Shown here: positions 17,696 through 26,241 of the stretch, piece by piece
Position numbering within the stretch: position 1 is the stretch's first letter
Layout of the letters: every line of letters starts with the position of its first letter
Source: Kiritimatiellia bacterium
GTDB lineage: Bacteria; Verrucomicrobiota; Kiritimatiellia; UBA8416; YA12-FULL-48-11
Direction: 5' to 3'
NCBI GenBank assembly: GCA_028716365.1
Contig: JAQUPZ010000009.1
Coordinates: 124,001 to 188,000, forward strand
DNA length: 64,000 bases
The notes under the pieces: model-generated
Told to the model about the DNA's origin: nothing
The model's database searches: none
What the model saw: only the letters and a program-made list of their open reading frames with translations
Position numbers and translations under genes: made by a program

Positions 17696-19076
17696 TAAGA
17701 ATATTGCACAATGACGAAATCCGTCGAGAGAAAACTTGTTTTAATAAAAAAGAAAGAGGGCTTCTCCCTTTATAAACATGATAAGGAAACCAATCATATT
17801 GTTTCTGGATCTCCTTCCTTGAAAATCCGGGCAAGTCTAAAGTAGCGATCTTTCGTTCACTTCTCGCAGTCCTGTCATGAGTTAATAAGCCTTTTTCCTG
17901 GCATAACCTATATAATTGAGTTCCGGGATAAGGATAAAAAATTCCAAGACCTACCCCCTTCTGAGGTTGACACGCTCTGATACATTGGATTGTTTCTTGA
18001 AAATCCGACAGGGTTTCCCCTGGAATCCCAACCATGACATACATCCCAACCTTTAGATCGTATTGCTGCGCCGATTTAACTGCCTTCAGAATATCGGCAT
18101 TAGAATAGTATCGATTAAGGATATCCTTTCTCACCCGGTCACTTCCCGATTCTAATCCGATTTTGACGTACCTGAAATTCGCTCGTCGAAACTCTTGAAA
18201 AAGAGGATCATAGTCCATGTTCGGGGTAATCCGTAAATTGACACCAAATGTTAAAGGCTTACTAAGCTTCGCATTGAAGGCACTAAGTTGGGTACATAAG
18301 TCTGTCGCGAAATGCATGTTTACCCCGATCGTCTCGACTTCAAAATAAATTTCTTCTGTCTTTGGAAATCTCTGCATGATGGCATCTAATTCCTTGATCA
18401 CATTATCAGGAGACCGAAACCTGACGTATTTCCCCGGAGCGAGTTTCACCAGCGCATGATTACAACAGTAGGTACATTGGAAGGGACACCCTCTTCCCAG
18501 GAGAATCATATGTTTCGTGTTTGAGCCCTTCACCCATTTCTGCCAGATATCTCTATCGGGAAACGGCAAACTATCCAAATCTTGCAAAAATGTTCGCGCC
18601 GGATTCTTCTCAATCGTTTCTCCATGTTTAATCCATAGATTCGCGATCCCCGTCACTTTATTATCCTTTTCTAATTGCTGTACTAATTCCAAAACAGGGT
18701 ATTCACCTTCCCCAATACAGATTGCGTCAAAACCATCTCGAATAACCTCTTCCGCGTTTAGGGAGACATGCACACCACCTGCTACCAAATAAATATGAGG
18801 ATATTTCGCTTTGATATAATGAGCACATTCTCGAATAAATTCATATTCACTTGCCACCGCCGTAAAACAAATTACCTCTGGCGCAAATTTCCCAATTGTC
18901 TCATCAATGAACGACTTTGGAGTGTTGTACGTGAGGACTAGCAATTCTGTCTGATGCTTATGAACTTTGAGCACAGAAGAGATATACGAAATCCCAAAAT
19001 GGATTGCTGTCTGGTTCTTGAGAGGCTTAATTGAATCGCGCGCATCTTTGACACTACAAACAAACAATATGTTCAT
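17673..19076 (-). CDS. B12-binding-domain radical SAM protein
   Basis: About 467 aa from the ATG at 19074-19076, which has AAGGAT upstream; the longer GTG start is unlikely. N-terminal B12-binding-like domain (MNILFVCSVKDARDSIKP, VAGGVHVSLNAEEV, CIGEGEYPVLELV), then the radical SAM core with GRGCPFQCTYC, the Cx3Cx2C cluster, then KIGLESGSDRVRKDIL and MVGIPGETLSDF. The lineup matches BchE/HpnP/PhpK-like enzymes that methylate or rearrange unactivated carbons. Here a C-methylated sugar or lipid anchor is possible. The gene looks more AT-rich than the block at 19.4-27 kb. Confidence 0.85.
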   Translation of the reverse strand: MNILFVCSVKDARDSIKPLKNQTAIHFGISYISSVLKVHKHQTELLVLTYNTPKSFIDETIGKFAPEVICFTAVASEYEFIRECAHYIKAKYPHIYLVAGGVHVSLNAEEVIRDGFDAICIGEGEYPVLELVQQLEKDNKVTGIANLWIKHGETIEKNPARTFLQDLDSLPFPDRDIWQKWVKGSNTKHMILLGRGCPFQCTYCCNHALVKLAPGKYVRFRSPDNVIKELDAIMQRFPKTEEIYFEVETIGVNMHFATDLCTQLSAFNAKLSKPLTFGVNLRITPNMDYDPLFQEFRRANFRYVKIGLESGSDRVRKDILNRYYSNADILKAVKSAQQYDLKVGMYVMVGIPGETLSDFQETIQCIRACQPQKGVGLGIFYPYPGTQLYRLCQEKGLLTHDRTARSERKIATLDLPGFSRKEIQKQYDWFPYHVYKGRSPLSFLLKQVFSRRISSLCNILNAYFCRR

Positions 19077-19102
19077 GAGAATAATCCTTAAAAGCCAATA
19101 GA

Positions 19103-19366
19103 TTATTTTACGGCATACCACATGCTGGACGAACGACGCGTTGAATACAAGTTTGGTGATGGGCTGGCAGATGGAAAGCGGGCCAGTCCCAGTATTACTT
19201 CCACCAGCGATACCGCCCCGGGTTGTCCTCCAGCAGGCGTACGATCGATGGTTGAGAAGATCCTCTTACTTTCTACCTCGAAGTAATTCCATCGATAGAT
19301 CCGCCCTCGGATCAGGCGGAGTCCCAGCCAATTCAATAGCCAAGAGACTGCTTCTGTGACCTTCAT
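19103..19366 (-). CDS. Small truncated protein, N-terminus like the methyltransferase at 42970
   Basis: 87 codons. The ATG is 3-4 nt after AAGGAGG and overlaps the stop of the upstream radical SAM gene (ATGA), so translation should start here. The first 40 residues (LGLRLIRGRIYRWNYFEVES, then KRIFSTIDRT) resemble the start of the plus-strand methyltransferase at 42970 (FRLINKRLYSARFFQNESRR, LFSSTDRR). The rest, rich in Ser/Pro/Arg, does not look like a folded protein; another frame reads RLLEDNPGRYRWWK from 19250 to a stop. I read it as a shortened, frameshifted remnant of a methyltransferase gene with an intact start. Confidence 0.45.
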   Translation of the reverse strand: MKVTEAVSWLLNWLGLRLIRGRIYRWNYFEVESKRIFSTIDRTPAGGQPGAVSLVEVILGLARFPSASPSPNLYSTRRSSSMWYAVK

Positions 19367-20928
19367 AATCCTCCTTTCGAAGCAGAAAGCGTTGTTAGCT
19401 GAGAAATGTATGAATCCAGTTTACCGTTATGGTTGAACCAACCGTCATGTTCCATGACACACTCCCGGAAGATCTCATTCAAGCGTTCTTCCAGAGCACG
19501 GCCAATATCATCCATTTGCTCTGACCGCTTGATGAACGGCCAGAGGACTTCAGGGAACTTAACGTACAAGGTGAACCGCTTCCACATGGCAATTAGCTCA
19601 GATTCGGACAAGTCCTTGAAGTGAAGCGCCGGCCTGGCAGGATCGCAGATTCTGTTGTCATCAGCCGAGAAGAATCCATGTTTGATGGCAATTTCCCTCA
19701 ACTTGGTTCCTTTGAAGGGGAAAAAGAAGAACGCCTGGGGAATCTGGACATCCGCTTCCCTGTTCAACAATATGGTGGCCATGTAGGTATTCCTGGTTTC
19801 GAAAGGTATCCCAAGCATGTTGTAGGAGTTCGTGCGAATATGCGCTCCTTTCAATAACTTGAAGGCACGGATGATGTCATCCCGGCTATCCCGTCGCTGG
19901 AGAATTTTTTTTCGCAGCTCCATGTCACCGGTTTCTATACCCAGGGAGGCGCTGACACAGCCCATCTTCTTTAGCAGCGCGACCTTAGGTGCGGTGACGG
20001 ATTTCGGATTCGTCATGCAACAGAACGGGACACCGACTTCGGCGGAATACAGCTCCGCCAGTTCTTCAAAATATGGAGTCGGCTTCATGAGAAAATCCTC
20101 ATCATGAAACTTGTAGAATCCCAGGTTGTATGTGCGGGTCAATTCCTTGATCTCCTTCACGAACCGTGCCGGACTGTAGCGCTTCATGTCGGAATTCCCG
20201 TATAAATCATGATAGAAATCGTTTATGCAGTAGGTACAGTTATTGGGGCATCCGCAGGAAATCATGTGATCTCCGCCGCGAAGTACCTTGCCATCATAGG
20301 GTCGACAGAACGATCTCTCATCGAAAAGACTCCAATCAATAAACGGCAGGCTGTCATAGTCGTCATAACGGGGGTACAGATCGTTCATCACAAAGGTTGA
20401 ACCCTGCCGATAGCAGAGATTCCCTATATCGTACGGCGACGTACCACTCTGTATGGCGTTTACGAACAACGGGAATGCAACGATTCCCTCCCCTCGGCAG
20501 ACATAGTCCACGGTAGGGAACGATAGTATCCGTTCCACTTCCAACGTGGCGCCCTTCCCTCCCCAAATGACCGTCACCCGTTTGTCCCAGGCCTTGGCAA
20601 TATCCGATAGCTGTCGCCCAATCTCGATGACATCCGAAACCACGGAAACCGCGATAATGTCCGGTTTAAAGGAGTTCAGTTTCTCAGTGAATACCTTCTG
20701 TACGTCCACCTTCCTTTTCTTGGTATCAAAGGCAGACATGTCAACCGGCTTGAATATGCTGGCCGACGTCTGTGAGTCGGACGGTGTGGAAAACCCGAAG
20801 TCTATAAAACAGGTGTCGAAGCAGGCCGTCTTGTGTCCATCCCGCTTCAACAGCGCAGACAGGAGAGAAATGCTCAACGACAGATGGAATCCATCATCCT
20901 TGTTTGGCCAGACAAAAAGCACATTCAT
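19363..20928 (-). CDS. B12-binding-domain radical SAM protein
   Basis: 521 aa. N-terminal cobalamin-like Rossmann domain (MNVLFVWPNKDDGFHLSLSI; VTVIWGGKGATLEVERIL; YVCRGEGIVAFPLFV), then the radical SAM barrel with ISCGCPNNCTYC, whose CPNNCTYC is the Cx3Cx2C iron-sulfur motif. SLGIETGDMELRKKIL and NMLGIPFETRNTYMATIL follow. It is homologous in build to the protein at 17673, but the two are clearly different sequences. The family does B12-dependent methyl transfers and related radical chemistry; the substrate in a glycan locus is open. The stop overlaps the start of the small gene downstream. Confidence 0.85.
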   Translation of the reverse strand: MNVLFVWPNKDDGFHLSLSISLLSALLKRDGHKTACFDTCFIDFGFSTPSDSQTSASIFKPVDMSAFDTKKRKVDVQKVFTEKLNSFKPDIIAVSVVSDVIEIGRQLSDIAKAWDKRVTVIWGGKGATLEVERILSFPTVDYVCRGEGIVAFPLFVNAIQSGTSPYDIGNLCYRQGSTFVMNDLYPRYDDYDSLPFIDWSLFDERSFCRPYDGKVLRGGDHMISCGCPNNCTYCINDFYHDLYGNSDMKRYSPARFVKEIKELTRTYNLGFYKFHDEDFLMKPTPYFEELAELYSAEVGVPFCCMTNPKSVTAPKVALLKKMGCVSASLGIETGDMELRKKILQRRDSRDDIIRAFKLLKGAHIRTNSYNMLGIPFETRNTYMATILLNREADVQIPQAFFFFPFKGTKLREIAIKHGFFSADDNRICDPARPALHFKDLSESELIAMWKRFTLYVKFPEVLWPFIKRSEQMDDIGRALEERLNEIFRECVMEHDGWFNHNGKLDSYISQLTTLSASKGGL

Positions 20929-20953
20929 TGGATCTTACCTTCCTTATACATTA

Positions 20954-21868
20954 TTACACATTACTGTTCAGTCGAAGCGACGCTTCCCTTGACGCCCGCC
21001 AAAGATACCAGAGATTCCGTAACGGCGAATAGAATCGTACAAAGTTGGACAGACGGAATACCCCGGTCTGAAGATTCCGAAACATCAGCGCATTAAACAC
21101 TTCTTTGAGAATATATTGCTTTGTCGTCCACCCGGGAAAGTGTTTCTTGTGGAGATATATCTTGGACAGCAATCGTACCCACTCCAAATCCGGCTGTGTC
21201 TTCCGCGTACCGCCCATCGGGGCGCGCATATGCCGCGAGAACGGTTTCTCGCTGTAGAACATCTTCGCGCCATGCCGGAACAGGCGGTAGCCCAAATCAA
21301 TATCCTCCATGCGCAGAAGGTTTAAGTCGTAGCCGCCGACCGCCAGGAATAGATCCCTTTTCATCGAAGTGTTGGCCCCGGATGTGATCAGTACCATCCC
21401 GTTCCACTGGCAGTTGGGCCCCTTGAGAAACACGCTTATCGGGTCCAAAGTCCGTGCATTCCGATTACACGTCACCGGCATGGTCTCCTCAGTCGAAATG
21501 GCACCCACAACCACATCGACCTTCTCCTCGGTCATTACCTTCAGGTGCTGTTCCAGGAGCCGCGGGCCAAATTCCATGTCGTCATCTATAAAGACCAGCA
21601 CGTCACAATGGCTGGCACGGACGGCCGCGTTCCGGGATGCGGAAAGCGATGGTTCGGCCATATCTATGACGGTCAGGGGCAACGAGGGAAAACGCGCATA
21701 AAAACCCTCTGGTCGGTCGGCTGGCGGCGTCTGATCGACAACGATGATTTCGTCAGGCACACGGGTTTGCCGGGAGAGAAGGCCGAACACCGTGTCGAGG
21801 CTCGGGTACCGATAGTAGGTCGGAATTATAACGCTGAGTCGCATTGCGCTCCTGATTTCCATGTTCAT
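20954..21868 (-). CDS. GT2 family glycosyltransferase
   Basis: 304 aa. RLSVIIPTYYRYPSLDTVFG is the usual GT2 start, VDQTPP stands where the first Asp binds the nucleotide, VLVFIDDDMEFGPRLLEQHL has the DxD, and YDLNLLRMEDIDLGYRLF is the ED-type catalytic segment. Inverting transfer from a nucleotide sugar is expected. Both the ATG at 21866 (GGGAG upstream) and the one at 21842 (AGGAG at 4 nt) are credible starts; the latter gives the more typical N-terminus. It is followed by the radical SAM gene after 25 nt. Confidence 0.87.
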   Translation of the reverse strand: MNMEIRSAMRLSVIIPTYYRYPSLDTVFGLLSRQTRVPDEIIVVDQTPPADRPEGFYARFPSLPLTVIDMAEPSLSASRNAAVRASHCDVLVFIDDDMEFGPRLLEQHLKVMTEEKVDVVVGAISTEETMPVTCNRNARTLDPISVFLKGPNCQWNGMVLITSGANTSMKRDLFLAVGGYDLNLLRMEDIDLGYRLFRHGAKMFYSEKPFSRHMRAPMGGTRKTQPDLEWVRLLSKIYLHKKHFPGWTTKQYILKEVFNALMFRNLQTGVFRLSNFVRFYSPLRNLWYLWRASREASLRLNSNV

Positions 21869-21892
21869 ATAACACTCCCATCCTACGTGGCA

Positions 21893-23251
21893 TTACTGTT
21901 TGATGGCTGTTATACAATGACAGTTTTTCGCCACTTGTCTAACCGTACAGCCGCATGGCTGACCAGTCGCAAGGGCCAGTCGTTCCAGAACAGCCATGAT
22001 CTCCGCGGCGGCGAGCCCGGGCATCTTGTGTTTGACGTAGTTATCGTCAAGGGGTGTGACCACAAGGCGGCGGCACGCACGCCACGCTCGTTTGGCAACC
22101 GCCAGAACCCGTTCCGGCAGTGGTCGTTGTCGCCGGATACCGGAAGCAACGACCTGGAGTTCCTGGACCATTCGCTCTGCCGAACTCGAGCCCTCCAGTC
22201 CGGAAATATAGCGCCGCACAAGGTGTTCCCGTTCCTCGGTCCACAGCCATACATCCGGGTGGTGTGGATCAGCCAAACACAACGCGACCCGTTCCATAAG
22301 CACCATGGGGTCAAAAACATTAATACTAAGCGCATTGGGAAGGGGGTTCTCGTAAACCTCCGAACGAACGGGCAGGTATGAGATGGCTGGAACTCCAAGC
22401 AGATAGGATTCAACGGCCGTCGTACAGTTGAAATGGATGACCGCCTCAGAGGCCATGATCCATTCATGCACATTCCCATCGCCATTCACTTCCACCCCGC
22501 GCAGTCCATGAGTGAAGTCGCGCCAGACCTGATGATTCTCCGACGGGTGAGGTCGAATAACAATGGTGTGGTGCGGAAACCGTTCAGTCAGAAGTGGCAA
22601 CATCTTCTGAAACCCTTCGAATGCCTTCCGTTGCAGATCGACCCACCCTTCGATGTAACCAGGCTCGTTCGAAAGTGGAAATACCTTCAGAGTCGCCTGT
22701 ACCTCATCAGCTTTTCTGAAGTGGTTACAGAATGCGAAATTCGTATTGATAAGAAGCATGCGTCCGTACCGGGCTTTCAGCGCATCGGACTCCTTCTTGT
22801 AGAATCCCCGAAGATCTTGACGTAACAGGTCGAAGCGAGGATTACCACAGAGTACGATACGGTCTTCCGCCTGCGGCAGGGCTTTAACGATCACGTCTTT
22901 CTGAACCTGCCCCCACGCAAAAAACCGGTCTGTCTGCATCAGCACGTCCGGGGCAATGCGGAGTTTGCGGTAAATCCTTTCATCGGAAAACACAAGTCCC
23001 TCTTCGTCCCATGAAACCATATGGTTCCCCCTGCGGCGGCAGAAAGTCGACCATTCCCTGTGAGTTATTGCCACGCTCTTGTCTACGTAGATACCATGAC
23101 CCTCCAAATCCATCTGTTCCCAAAGCGCCGTCTTGGCTCCCATCAGCACATCAAACCCGTTTCGGGCAGCGATCCAAGCAAAGTAGGATTTCGCGTGGAG
23201 CTCCCGCACTTTCGTCTCGACAACGAGGAACAGCAGGGGACGGGAACTCAT
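21893..23251 (-). CDS. Surface carbohydrate biosynthesis protein (GT-B-like, TIGR04396-like)
   Basis: About 452 aa from the ATG at 23249-23251, chosen because AGGAG lies 10 nt upstream; the 40 extra residues of the longer frame look non-coding. LLFLVVETKVRELHAKSYFA fits the family known as surface carbohydrate biosynthesis protein, which occurs in O-antigen loci next to nonulosonic acid genes. The C-terminal half has HTIVIRPHPSENHQVWRDF and AVIHFNCTTAVESYLLGVPA, both shared with CDP-glycerol and sialyl transferase-like GT-B proteins. Given the NeuB and NeuA-like genes just upstream, it may be the transferase that uses the CMP-activated acid; that is an inference. Confidence 0.75.
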   Translation of the reverse strand: MSSRPLLFLVVETKVRELHAKSYFAWIAARNGFDVLMGAKTALWEQMDLEGHGIYVDKSVAITHREWSTFCRRRGNHMVSWDEEGLVFSDERIYRKLRIAPDVLMQTDRFFAWGQVQKDVIVKALPQAEDRIVLCGNPRFDLLRQDLRGFYKKESDALKARYGRMLLINTNFAFCNHFRKADEVQATLKVFPLSNEPGYIEGWVDLQRKAFEGFQKMLPLLTERFPHHTIVIRPHPSENHQVWRDFTHGLRGVEVNGDGNVHEWIMASEAVIHFNCTTAVESYLLGVPAISYLPVRSEVYENPLPNALSINVFDPMVLMERVALCLADPHHPDVWLWTEEREHLVRRYISGLEGSSSAERMVQELQVVASGIRRQRPLPERVLAVAKRAWRACRRLVVTPLDDNYVKHKMPGLAAAEIMAVLERLALATGQPCGCTVRQVAKNCHCITAIKQ

Positions 23252-23333
23252 GTGGAACAAACTCCTGGTATATGATTCTCGGCGCCGTCTATTGATCTGA
23301 AGGATTCCATTATTGCCTGGCCGCCGGTCCTTG

Positions 23334-24101
23334 CTAAGGGGATTTCGTGAGCTTATAGACGATGTTGGCACCGGAATACTCGTGCGTCGGCTGGTAGGGC
23401 AGCGTTCTGGCCAGCCATGCCATCAGGTGATCCACACCTGAGGCATCCATGCCCGCATCACGTAACGCGTTAGGAAGCCTCTTGCGAAAATCGACGAGTA
23501 AGCGTTCGCCCCCACCCCAGTCCTGATCGCAGGATTTCATCACAAGGTCATAGCCATGCGCCTTTGCAAACTCCTCGAAATCGGCCGGGCATAGAAAATG
23601 AAGATCACTCAGGGACATTGGTACCTTGAACAGTAACTGCAGCGTCATCCAGACATAACCACGGGGATTGATGAATGATGGACTCGATGTAATCACGATG
23701 CCGTTTTCCCTGGTGCAGGCATTCAGGATATGGGCCAGTTCATCAAATGGCTTGTCTAGATGTTCAAGGACACCCTGCAGAACAACGACATCATACATTT
23801 CCTTCAGCGTCTTGTAGTCGGCACACTTGAATGTGACCGTTTCCAAGTTGAAACGCCGCGTTGCTATCTTTATGGCCTCCGCGCTGTAGTCCAAGGCATC
23901 CACATGCTGTGCACCGGCAAAACTCATCATGGCCGCCAGCCGCCCTTCTCCGCAGCCAATTTCCAGCACGTTCAATCCCTGCCAAGCCGGTATCATATCG
24001 AGGATGAGCCTTGATTCCTGAAAATTATTAAACGTGTAGAATGTGGATGATCCTTTCTTGTAGATGGAGTCGTATCGTGAAATGAGTTCAGCATTGTTCA
24101 T
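23334..24101 (-). CDS. Class I SAM-dependent methyltransferase
   Basis: About 255 aa from the ATG at 24099-24101, which has GGGAG 6 nt upstream; the frame runs further but lacks a better start. NVLEIGCGEGRLAAMMSFAG is motif I with VDALDYS following, and YDVVVLQGVLEHLDKPFDEL is the Methyltransf_11/23 motif II. ENGIVITSSPSFINPRGYVW follows as the post-motif strand. In O-antigen loci such proteins methylate sugars or make chain-terminating methyl groups. Between NeuB and the TIGR04396-like gene; it may act on the nonulosonate residue. Confidence 0.83.
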   Translation of the reverse strand: MNNAELISRYDSIYKKGSSTFYTFNNFQESRLILDMIPAWQGLNVLEIGCGEGRLAAMMSFAGAQHVDALDYSAEAIKIATRRFNLETVTFKCADYKTLKEMYDVVVLQGVLEHLDKPFDELAHILNACTRENGIVITSSPSFINPRGYVWMTLQLLFKVPMSLSDLHFLCPADFEEFAKAHGYDLVMKSCDQDWGGGERLLVDFRKRLPNALRDAGMDASGVDHLMAWLARTLPYQPTHEYSGANIVYKLTKSP

Positions 24102-24144
24102 CGTATCTCCCTTTGTGCTTGCGTCGATGACTGGCAACATACCG

Positions 24145-25017
24145 TTAGAGACCGACGCGACGCAGTTTCTTCATGATCGGCATTTCGCTGTCGTAGACCC
24201 GCTTCCGGCCGTCTCCCAGGCCAACCTCGACCGAGCGAAGATCGCGGACGAGCCTGGCAAAGCCGTGCGGCTCCACCGACGCCGCCTGGTCGCTTCCCCA
24301 CATCGCCCTATCCAACGTGATATGCCGTTCCACGGCACAGGCGCCCAAGGCAACAGCCGCCACTGATGTTGCCAATCCGACCTCGTGTCCAGAATAGCCG
24401 ACGGGAATCCCATAGCGTTTCTTGAGTTCCGGGATTGCCGAGAGGTTCAACTCTTCTGGCTTCGAAGGGTATGTACTCGTACAGTGCAGGAGAATCAGAT
24501 CCTCCTTACCCAGTATGTCGACAGCGTGGTCGATTTGTTTCAGCGTACTCATACCCGTAGACAGGATGATGGGCCGCTTGAACTTGCGATGATAACGCAG
24601 GAGATTATCATCCGTAAGGCTGGCCGATGCGATCTTGTAGCAACACGGCTTGAACTGCTCGATCACATCCACCGATCCCTCGTCCCAGCAGGAGGCAAAC
24701 CAGAGAATATCGTGTTCGCGGCAATATCGATCGATCTCTTGATACTGCTGGGTACTAAATTCCAGTCCGCGCTTGAGATCCCCGTTAGTCGTACCGAATG
24801 GGTTTTCCCGCGGCTTGGCAAGCTCGTCCTTCGTATACACCACATCGATGGTCCGCTTCTGGAACTTGATGGCATTGCAACCCGACAAGACCGCCGCCTG
24901 AATCAGCTTGCGGGCAATGTTAGGATCCCCATTATGGTTGATCCCGGCATCCGCCACAACAAAACAGGACTCTCCATCTCCCACGAAAAACTTCCCGATC
25001 TGTATCTTCTTTGCCAT
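24145..25017 (-). CDS. NeuB-family nonulosonic acid synthase without SAF domain
   Basis: 290 aa. FVVADAGINHNGDPNIARKL is the phosphoenolpyruvate-binding start of sialic/legionaminic/pseudaminic acid synthases. AIKFQKRTIDVVYTKDEL, YKIASASLTDDNLLRYH, ILSTGMSTLKQIDHAV and GYSGHEVGLATSVAAVALGA follow in family order, ending with ERHITLDRAMWGSDQAASVE. The enzyme condenses an N-acylated mannosamine-type sugar (or its phosphate) with PEP. Typical NeuB is about 340-350 aa with a C-terminal antifreeze-like (SAF) domain that closes the partner active site; here the protein stops right after the barrel. ATG at 25015-25017. The epimerase that would feed it (NeuC/NanE type) is not in this window. Confidence 0.88.
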   Translation of the reverse strand: MAKKIQIGKFFVGDGESCFVVADAGINHNGDPNIARKLIQAAVLSGCNAIKFQKRTIDVVYTKDELAKPRENPFGTTNGDLKRGLEFSTQQYQEIDRYCREHDILWFASCWDEGSVDVIEQFKPCCYKIASASLTDDNLLRYHRKFKRPIILSTGMSTLKQIDHAVDILGKEDLILLHCTSTYPSKPEELNLSAIPELKKRYGIPVGYSGHEVGLATSVAAVALGACAVERHITLDRAMWGSDQAASVEPHGFARLVRDLRSVEVGLGDGRKRVYDSEMPIMKKLRRVGL

Positions 25018-25039
25018 TTCAGCCTTCCTTTCTTAGCTG

Positions 25040-26239
25040 TTACATAACCATCTTAGACTCTTTTTCCCTGGCCGCGAGAAGCCAGTCCACCACATCCCGC
25101 ACTGCCCCATGCCCACCTGGCCGCCGGGTGATCAGTCGGCAGACATCCCGTACCGCTGGCTCAATGTCTGCCACACCGATGGGTACACCCACCCACCGAA
25201 GACACCCCAAGTCATTTATATCGTTCCCAACGTATGCAATCTCCTCAGCAGGCAATCTCCGTTCCAGTGCGATTGCCTGCAGGCGGGCAAGTTTGTCTCC
25301 AACCCCCTGAACACACTCCACCTTTAGCTTCCGGCACCGTTCAGCCACAACAACATTCGTTTCCGTCGACAATACAACGACAGGAATACCTGCCTTCCGA
25401 AGCAGGTCCAACCCGAGGCTGTCACCACGGTGACATTTTACAGTCTCACGGCCATTCTGATCTACAACTACGTGATTATCAGTGAGCACACCATCGAAAT
25501 CAAGTACCAGCAACCGGACAGATTGCAGCTTCTCATCGGGAATTGTGGCAGGGAGGCGGGAGATCAGCCATTCCAGCCACTCGATATCCGCCACCTCATC
25601 CAGCTGGAACGAACGCCATGCCGGCATGGAGTACACGGCAATCTTGCCGCCCAGACGGCAACCCGTGTCCCGGAGTATCGTGGGGCGAAACACGTAGATA
25701 CTCCCATTCTCAAGGTACTCCAGAGGATATTCCTGCCGCATCGGGCGCTTGCTGAGCTTGAAGTTAACGGGATTCACGCTCCCGTCAGTCTCACGGCGCC
25801 ACCGACCCGTGAAGTGCTCCGCGCAGGCGGAAAAGGCGCTGTCAGCTCCCGCCTCTCGAAGTGCGGTTACAGTACCGTCAATGTCCTCCGGAAGCCGGAC
25901 CGGAGACGTTGCCTGGAGAAATACAACCAGATCCGGTTCGTATGACTCTCTCTCCCTCAGTATATCCAGAACGTGAAGTAAAGCCGCCTCAGAAGTCGCC
26001 AGATCCCCGCTGATTTCGGACGGACGCTGAACCACTTCTGCTCCATATTTTCGCGCCACATCTGTGATGCCAAGATCATCAGTAGAAACAACGACCCGGT
26101 TAACCGTTCGGGCCTTAAGGGCCGTCTGGATTGAATAAGACAACAGCGGTTGTCCGGCAATCGCAAGAATATTTTTCCCTGGAATACCCTTGGATCCCCC
26201 CCTGGCCGGTATGATGGCGAGAATTTTCATATGAGACAT
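25040..26239 (-). CDS. CMP-N-acylneuraminate cytidylyltransferase fused to KdsC-like HAD phosphatase
   Basis: About 399 aa from the ATG at 26237-26239, preceded by AAGGGTGAT; the GTG start two codons earlier is less likely. Residues about 1-230 are NeuA-like: AIIPARGGSKGIPGKNI, VVVSTDDLGITDVARKYGAE and LVVFLQATSPVRLPEDIDGT. From about residue 240 a KdsC-type HAD phosphatase follows: LLVLDFDGVLTDNHVVV holds both catalytic aspartates, and EIAYVGNDINDLGCLRWVGV is the motif III/IV loop. The first half activates the acid as CMP-sugar; the second would remove the 9-phosphate. The same two-domain order occurs in vertebrate CMP-sialate synthetase. The upstream GT2 gene ends 2 nt before this ATG (TGA-TA-ATG). 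Confidence 0.88.
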   Translation of the reverse strand: MSHMKILAIIPARGGSKGIPGKNILAIAGQPLLSYSIQTALKARTVNRVVVSTDDLGITDVARKYGAEVVQRPSEISGDLATSEAALLHVLDILRERESYEPDLVVFLQATSPVRLPEDIDGTVTALREAGADSAFSACAEHFTGRWRRETDGSVNPVNFKLSKRPMRQEYPLEYLENGSIYVFRPTILRDTGCRLGGKIAVYSMPAWRSFQLDEVADIEWLEWLISRLPATIPDEKLQSVRLLVLDFDGVLTDNHVVVDQNGRETVKCHRGDSLGLDLLRKAGIPVVVLSTETNVVVAERCRKLKVECVQGVGDKLARLQAIALERRLPAEEIAYVGNDINDLGCLRWVGVPIGVADIEPAVRDVCRLITRRPGGHGAVRDVVDWLLAAREKESKMVM

Positions 26240-26241
26240 TA

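Noticed and set aside
21545..22381. 278-codon plus-strand open frame
   Set aside because: It spans antisense parts of two real minus-strand genes (GT2 and the surface carbohydrate protein) and their gap, with no ribosome site or family motif.
24385..25047. 220-codon plus-strand open frame
   Set aside because: It is wholly antisense to NeuB, which has full family conservation.
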